Positions 61,092-64,000 of a stretch of DNA of 64,000 bases are shown in pieces. The DNA is from Butyrivibrio sp. LB2008 (lineage in GTDB: Bacteria; Bacillota; Clostridia; Lachnospirales; Lachnospiraceae): positions 1-64,000 of the forward strand of contig NZ_JHXZ01000020.1 in assembly GCF_000621565.1 (NCBI RefSeq). Reading direction: 5' to 3'. Below the pieces are notes generated by a model that had not been told where the DNA came from, made no database searches, and worked only from the letters and a program-made list of their open reading frames with translations. Within the stretch, counting starts at the first letter, position 1; each line of letters begins with the position of its first letter. A program made the position numbers and the translations under genes.

Positions 61092-61457
61092 TAAGGCCCT
61101 CCTTTTAATAAAATGATACGCTAATTAAATTAACAAAGTTCACATATTGTAAACATAGTGAAAAAGTACAATATAATCAGTATAATGGGAGATTTGGCAA
61201 ATATCAATTGACAGAATTTTGGGAAATGTTGCAGTTTTTGTTAAGTTGGCTAAATTTAAATTAACAAAACTAAAATACTTTACACATAGCTGAATAAGAT
61301 GCTTTATGAGCATAATTGAATATTATATTTCAGGAGGATTATCGGACTATTCTTTAAAAGGAATAGTCCCGCATAAAAAATAGCAATAAAAGGGAGCTGG
61401 AAAAAATGATTTCTCATTTTTCACAGCCCCCTGTAAGTTTTTTATATACTATCTCCA
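61092..61457. other. 366-bp intergenic region with repeats and hairpins
   Basis: TTAAATTAACAAA occurs exactly at 61125-61137 and 61256-61268. GGACTATTC/GAATAGTCC form a 9-bp stem at 61344-61352/61361-61369. CAGGAGG on the plus strand at 61331-61337 has no start codon after it. No gene is supported. The pectate lyase promoter must lie here, but I cannot fix it. Confidence 0.5.
61388..61431 (-). terminator. terminator of the ABC exporter operon
   Basis: A long stem with a few mismatches pairs GGGGGCTG-TGAAAAATGA with TCATTTTTTCCAGCTCC and is followed by CTTTTATTG on the minus strand. Confidence 0.75.
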
Positions 61458-63251
61458 TTATGCAGTTTCATATCTTCCCGCCTGAACACGCCACATTTCA
61501 GCATACTTCCCGTTCATCTCAAGGAGACTTTCGTGAGTGCCTTCTTCTGCTATGCGGCCTTTTTCAAGAAGAATGATACGATCAGCGTCACGGGTAGTGG
61601 AAAGTCTGTGGGAGATGTAGAATACCGTCTTTCCCTTTGCAGCTGATTCCATTGCCTTATTAAGCTCATATTCAGCGATGGGATCAAGAGCGCTGCTTGG
61701 CTCATCCATGATGAGAATGTCCGCATCCTTGTAAAAAGCTCTGGAAATGGCAATCTTCTGGCTCTCTCCTCCTGAGAAGTTAATACCATCCTTATCAAAT
61801 TCGGTGGTAACCTGTGTGTCAAGGCTATGTGGAAGAGTCTGTAAACGCTTGGAAAAACCTGCTCTCTCTAAAGCCTCTTTCGCCGCCTCCTCGGAATAAT
61901 CTCCGGCCTTAGAATCCGTCATCAAAACATTTTCAAGTAAGGTTGCCCCATACATCTGATAATCCTGGAAAACAACACCTATACGTCGCCTGTAGTCGCA
62001 GGGCTTGTAGTCTTTAATATCTTTTCCGTGATATGTAATAGTGCCCTCTGTAGGGTCATAAAGGCGCATAAGGAGCTTGATAAGTGTTGTTTTGCCTGCG
62101 CCGTTATAGCCTACGATTGCAATCTTCTCTCCGGGCTTTACCTTAAGCGTGATGTCTTTTAACGTCTCATCCGCATCTTCCGAATATTTAAAGCTTACAT
62201 GTTTTAAGGATAGTTCCGCGTTGTTGGAAGGCACTGTTTCGCCCACATTTAATTCCATCTTGGGCTTGTAATCAAGAAATGCCCTTATCTTATCGATGTA
62301 AAGACTGTTTTCCTGTGCCATTGGAACAACATCCGCAATATTGGCAAAGCCTCGTCTTAAGCTTGATGTACGGTTAAAAAGCACCACCGCGTCACTGTAG
62401 GCAAGAGTCTTAAGTACCGTAGCCTTAAAAACAAGGTATGTGATGTAAAGGCCGTCCATTATAAAATCTCCCACCACATAATCCCTTGTGAAGTTAAGGA
62501 AAGTTCTCTTTAAGCCCACCCTCTTCTGTTCCTTTGCGATCTCGTCGTTTGTTTCTTCAAATTCTTTCTCAAGTTTGTCACCAACCTTTGGATGAAGCCT
62601 CAATTCCTTGGCATAATCGTTCAGGTAAAAGACACGGCTTACATAGTTACGCTTTCTCTCAAGGGGATTGACCTTAAGACGCACGTCAAAGTTTAACTTG
62701 TTAAGGACTCGTGAAACCAAAAATCTTAATACAAAAGATGCAAGAACAAAAAGTATACCGGTAGCATCCGTCATGATATAGAAAGCACCTGTGGTGACAA
62801 TGACCGTTATGCCCTGCACCATCATGTTGCACATTTTAAGAAATCTGTCGATGGAGCTTTCCGCCTCTGCCACAGCTAAAACAAAATCGTTATAATACTT
62901 TGGATCGTCGTAGCAGGAAAGATCTATCTCAGCCGCTTTTTCATACATCTTCTCTTTTAACGAGCGGTAAAGCATGGGCTTGGCTTTGTAAGTCCAGCCG
63001 TGAATGAAATAGCCATCGGGAATGATCTGTATCATATTGATCAAAAGGATTGCTCCTATATATGCAAATGCCTTCCAAAAGGGCTCATGAAACTCTGCAC
63101 AATGAAGCACATACCTTATTCCCAATACATGCTCAAGGAATATTATGCCCTGATATCTGAAACCATCATAGAGGTGGTAGATCATATAACCGGGACAGAC
63201 TTTAAAACAAAGTTTCCATAGAAACCACTGATTCTTTATCACTTTTTTCAT
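61458..63251 (-). CDS. ABC exporter, permease-ATPase fusion
   Basis: The 597-residue protein has six membrane helices (about 15-335) and a C-terminal ATPase (about 355-597) with GYNGAGKTTL, FSGGESQKIAI and LIMDEPSSALDP. It is a type I (ABCB-like) exporter half-transporter. Its start shares a base with the upstream gene stop (TGATG), so the pair likely forms a heterodimer. Substrate is unknown; peptides or drugs are common. Confidence 0.92.
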   Translation of the reverse strand: MKKVIKNQWFLWKLCFKVCPGYMIYHLYDGFRYQGIIFLEHVLGIRYVLHCAEFHEPFWKAFAYIGAILLINMIQIIPDGYFIHGWTYKAKPMLYRSLKEKMYEKAAEIDLSCYDDPKYYNDFVLAVAEAESSIDRFLKMCNMMVQGITVIVTTGAFYIMTDATGILFVLASFVLRFLVSRVLNKLNFDVRLKVNPLERKRNYVSRVFYLNDYAKELRLHPKVGDKLEKEFEETNDEIAKEQKRVGLKRTFLNFTRDYVVGDFIMDGLYITYLVFKATVLKTLAYSDAVVLFNRTSSLRRGFANIADVVPMAQENSLYIDKIRAFLDYKPKMELNVGETVPSNNAELSLKHVSFKYSEDADETLKDITLKVKPGEKIAIVGYNGAGKTTLIKLLMRLYDPTEGTITYHGKDIKDYKPCDYRRRIGVVFQDYQMYGATLLENVLMTDSKAGDYSEEAAKEALERAGFSKRLQTLPHSLDTQVTTEFDKDGINFSGGESQKIAISRAFYKDADILIMDEPSSALDPIAEYELNKAMESAAKGKTVFYISHRLSTTRDADRIILLEKGRIAEEGTHESLLEMNGKYAEMWRVQAGRYETA

Positions 63252-64000
63252 CAGGCAATACCTCCTTCCTCTGAAAGGGCGAGGTAATTTTTCGCCTGCT
63301 TGGTATACATATCGGCGTATATGCCCTTTAACTCCATTAACGACCTGTGGTCTCCCTCTTCCTTTACGGTACCGCCGGACAAAAGATATACCTTATCCGC
63401 GTTCTGAACAGAAGAAAGCCTGTGAGAAATAAAAACAAGAGTATTGTTCTTACAAGTCTCGTATATATTGTCATAAAGCTTTGCCTCAGCTATTGGGTCA
63501 AGTGCACTGCTTGGCTCATCAAATACCTTGAAGGGGCATTCCTTTACAAAGGCTCTGGCAACAACAATCTTCTGGAATTCGCCGCCCGATAACACAGCCC
63601 CCTCATCGTCAAACTCGTGGGTAAGTGTGGTATCCATACCATTCTTAAGGCTAATCACCTTATCGTATGCACCGGATAGCTTAAGAGCCTCTTCAACTCT
63701 TTCCTTTCGTTTGTCCTCCGGAATATCTTCACCCATTATTACATTGTCCATAACGGACATAGAGAACATCCGATGATCCTGAAATGCGGTAGCAAAAAGA
63801 GCTCTGTACTTTTTTAAGTCATACTCTTTAATGTTGCGTCCGTTAAGTAAGATCTCACCCTGTGTGGGATCGTAGAATCTTAAAAGAAGCTTTATAAGTG
63901 TTGTTTTTCCTGCGCCGTTATGACCTACAAGGGCGTAGGTGTTGCCTCCGATGAATTCCATATTCACATGGGAAAGAACCTCTTTATCCTTATAGGAAAA
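63251..64000 (-). CDS. ABC exporter partner, 5'-truncated by window
   Basis: This is the C-terminal 249 residues of a second half-transporter; the frame is open to the window edge (FSYKDKEVLSHV before GHNGAGKTTL). It has signature LSGGEFQKIVVARAF and DEPSSALDP. The GTG at 63965-63967 is inside the ATPase domain and is not the true start. The membrane part lies beyond the window. Confidence 0.92.
   Translation of the reverse strand, partial: FSYKDKEVLSHVNMEFIGGNTYALVGHNGAGKTTLIKLLLRFYDPTQGEILLNGRNIKEYDLKKYRALFATAFQDHRMFSMSVMDNVIMGEDIPEDKRKERVEEALKLSGAYDKVISLKNGMDTTLTHEFDDEGAVLSGGEFQKIVVARAFVKECPFKVFDEPSSALDPIAEAKLYDNIYETCKNNTLVFISHRLSSVQNADKVYLLSGGTVKEEGDHRSLMELKGIYADMYTKQAKNYLALSEEGGIA

Overview
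The window looks like chromosomal DNA of a motile, rumen- or gut-type Lachnospiraceae (Butyrivibrio/Pseudobutyrivibrio-like). This is inferred from moderate GC, strong GGAGG ribosome sites, two flagellins behind a sigma-28-type promoter, a long type-2 IleRS under a T-box, the MutS2/TrmL/RlmD set, a PL9-type pectate lyase, glycogen phosphorylase and many small XRE regulators with membrane domains. No rRNA and no CRISPR array are present; two identical tRNA-Gly(GCC) genes lie in opposite orientation.

Layout: 105-4810 is a five-gene minus-strand operon (three lipoproteins, a NapH-like 4Fe-4S membrane protein and a TlpA-like thioredoxin lipoprotein) behind a consensus promoter with a palindrome at its start site. 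4955-8673 holds small regulator/membrane-protein units, including an SdpR/SdpI-like pair. 9028-11784 is an accessory island: a DinD operon facing an XRE repressor across overlapping divergent consensus promoters with twin operators, followed by a decayed RhuM-like gene. 11981-27276 is mostly housekeeping: XRE-AbrB with an acyltransferase, mutS2 with a two-component system and two RNA methyltransferases, a membrane-tethered HtrA relative lacking catalytic His and Asp, YhaM nuclease, Lrp with an aminotransferase, and VanW. 27378-33298 carries XpaC/TelA and glycogen phosphorylase.

33451-36770 encodes two flagellins. One contains an HExxH zinc-protease domain in its variable region (flagellinolysin); the other has a cysteine-bearing variable domain. 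Their leader has three GGATGC motifs suggestive of CsrA control. 36985-42107 holds T-box-ileS, threonine aldolase and fRMsr. 42108-45300 contains a regular array of alternating TACGTGA motifs, the tRNA-Gly pair around rlmI and an XRE gene, and an integrase C-terminal relic beside one tRNA. 45285-47923 is a MerR-methyltransferase fusion divergent from HD and Nudix genes behind a 19-bp-spacer MerR-type promoter.

48123-49212 is an Abi_2 (AbiF/AbiD-like) HEPN gene preceded by a compact ncRNA with its own promoter and terminator, a probable RNA-antitoxin defence module. 49512-61091 includes a polytopic membrane protein, an ECF sigma/ABC operon, a MoxR-DUF58-transglutaminase operon and a secreted pectate lyase. 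61458-64000 is a two-subunit ABC exporter, the second gene cut by the window end.

The most interesting items are the Abi-ncRNA unit, the DinD switch cassette, the flagellinolysin, the MerR-methyltransferase locus and the unexplained TACGTGA array.
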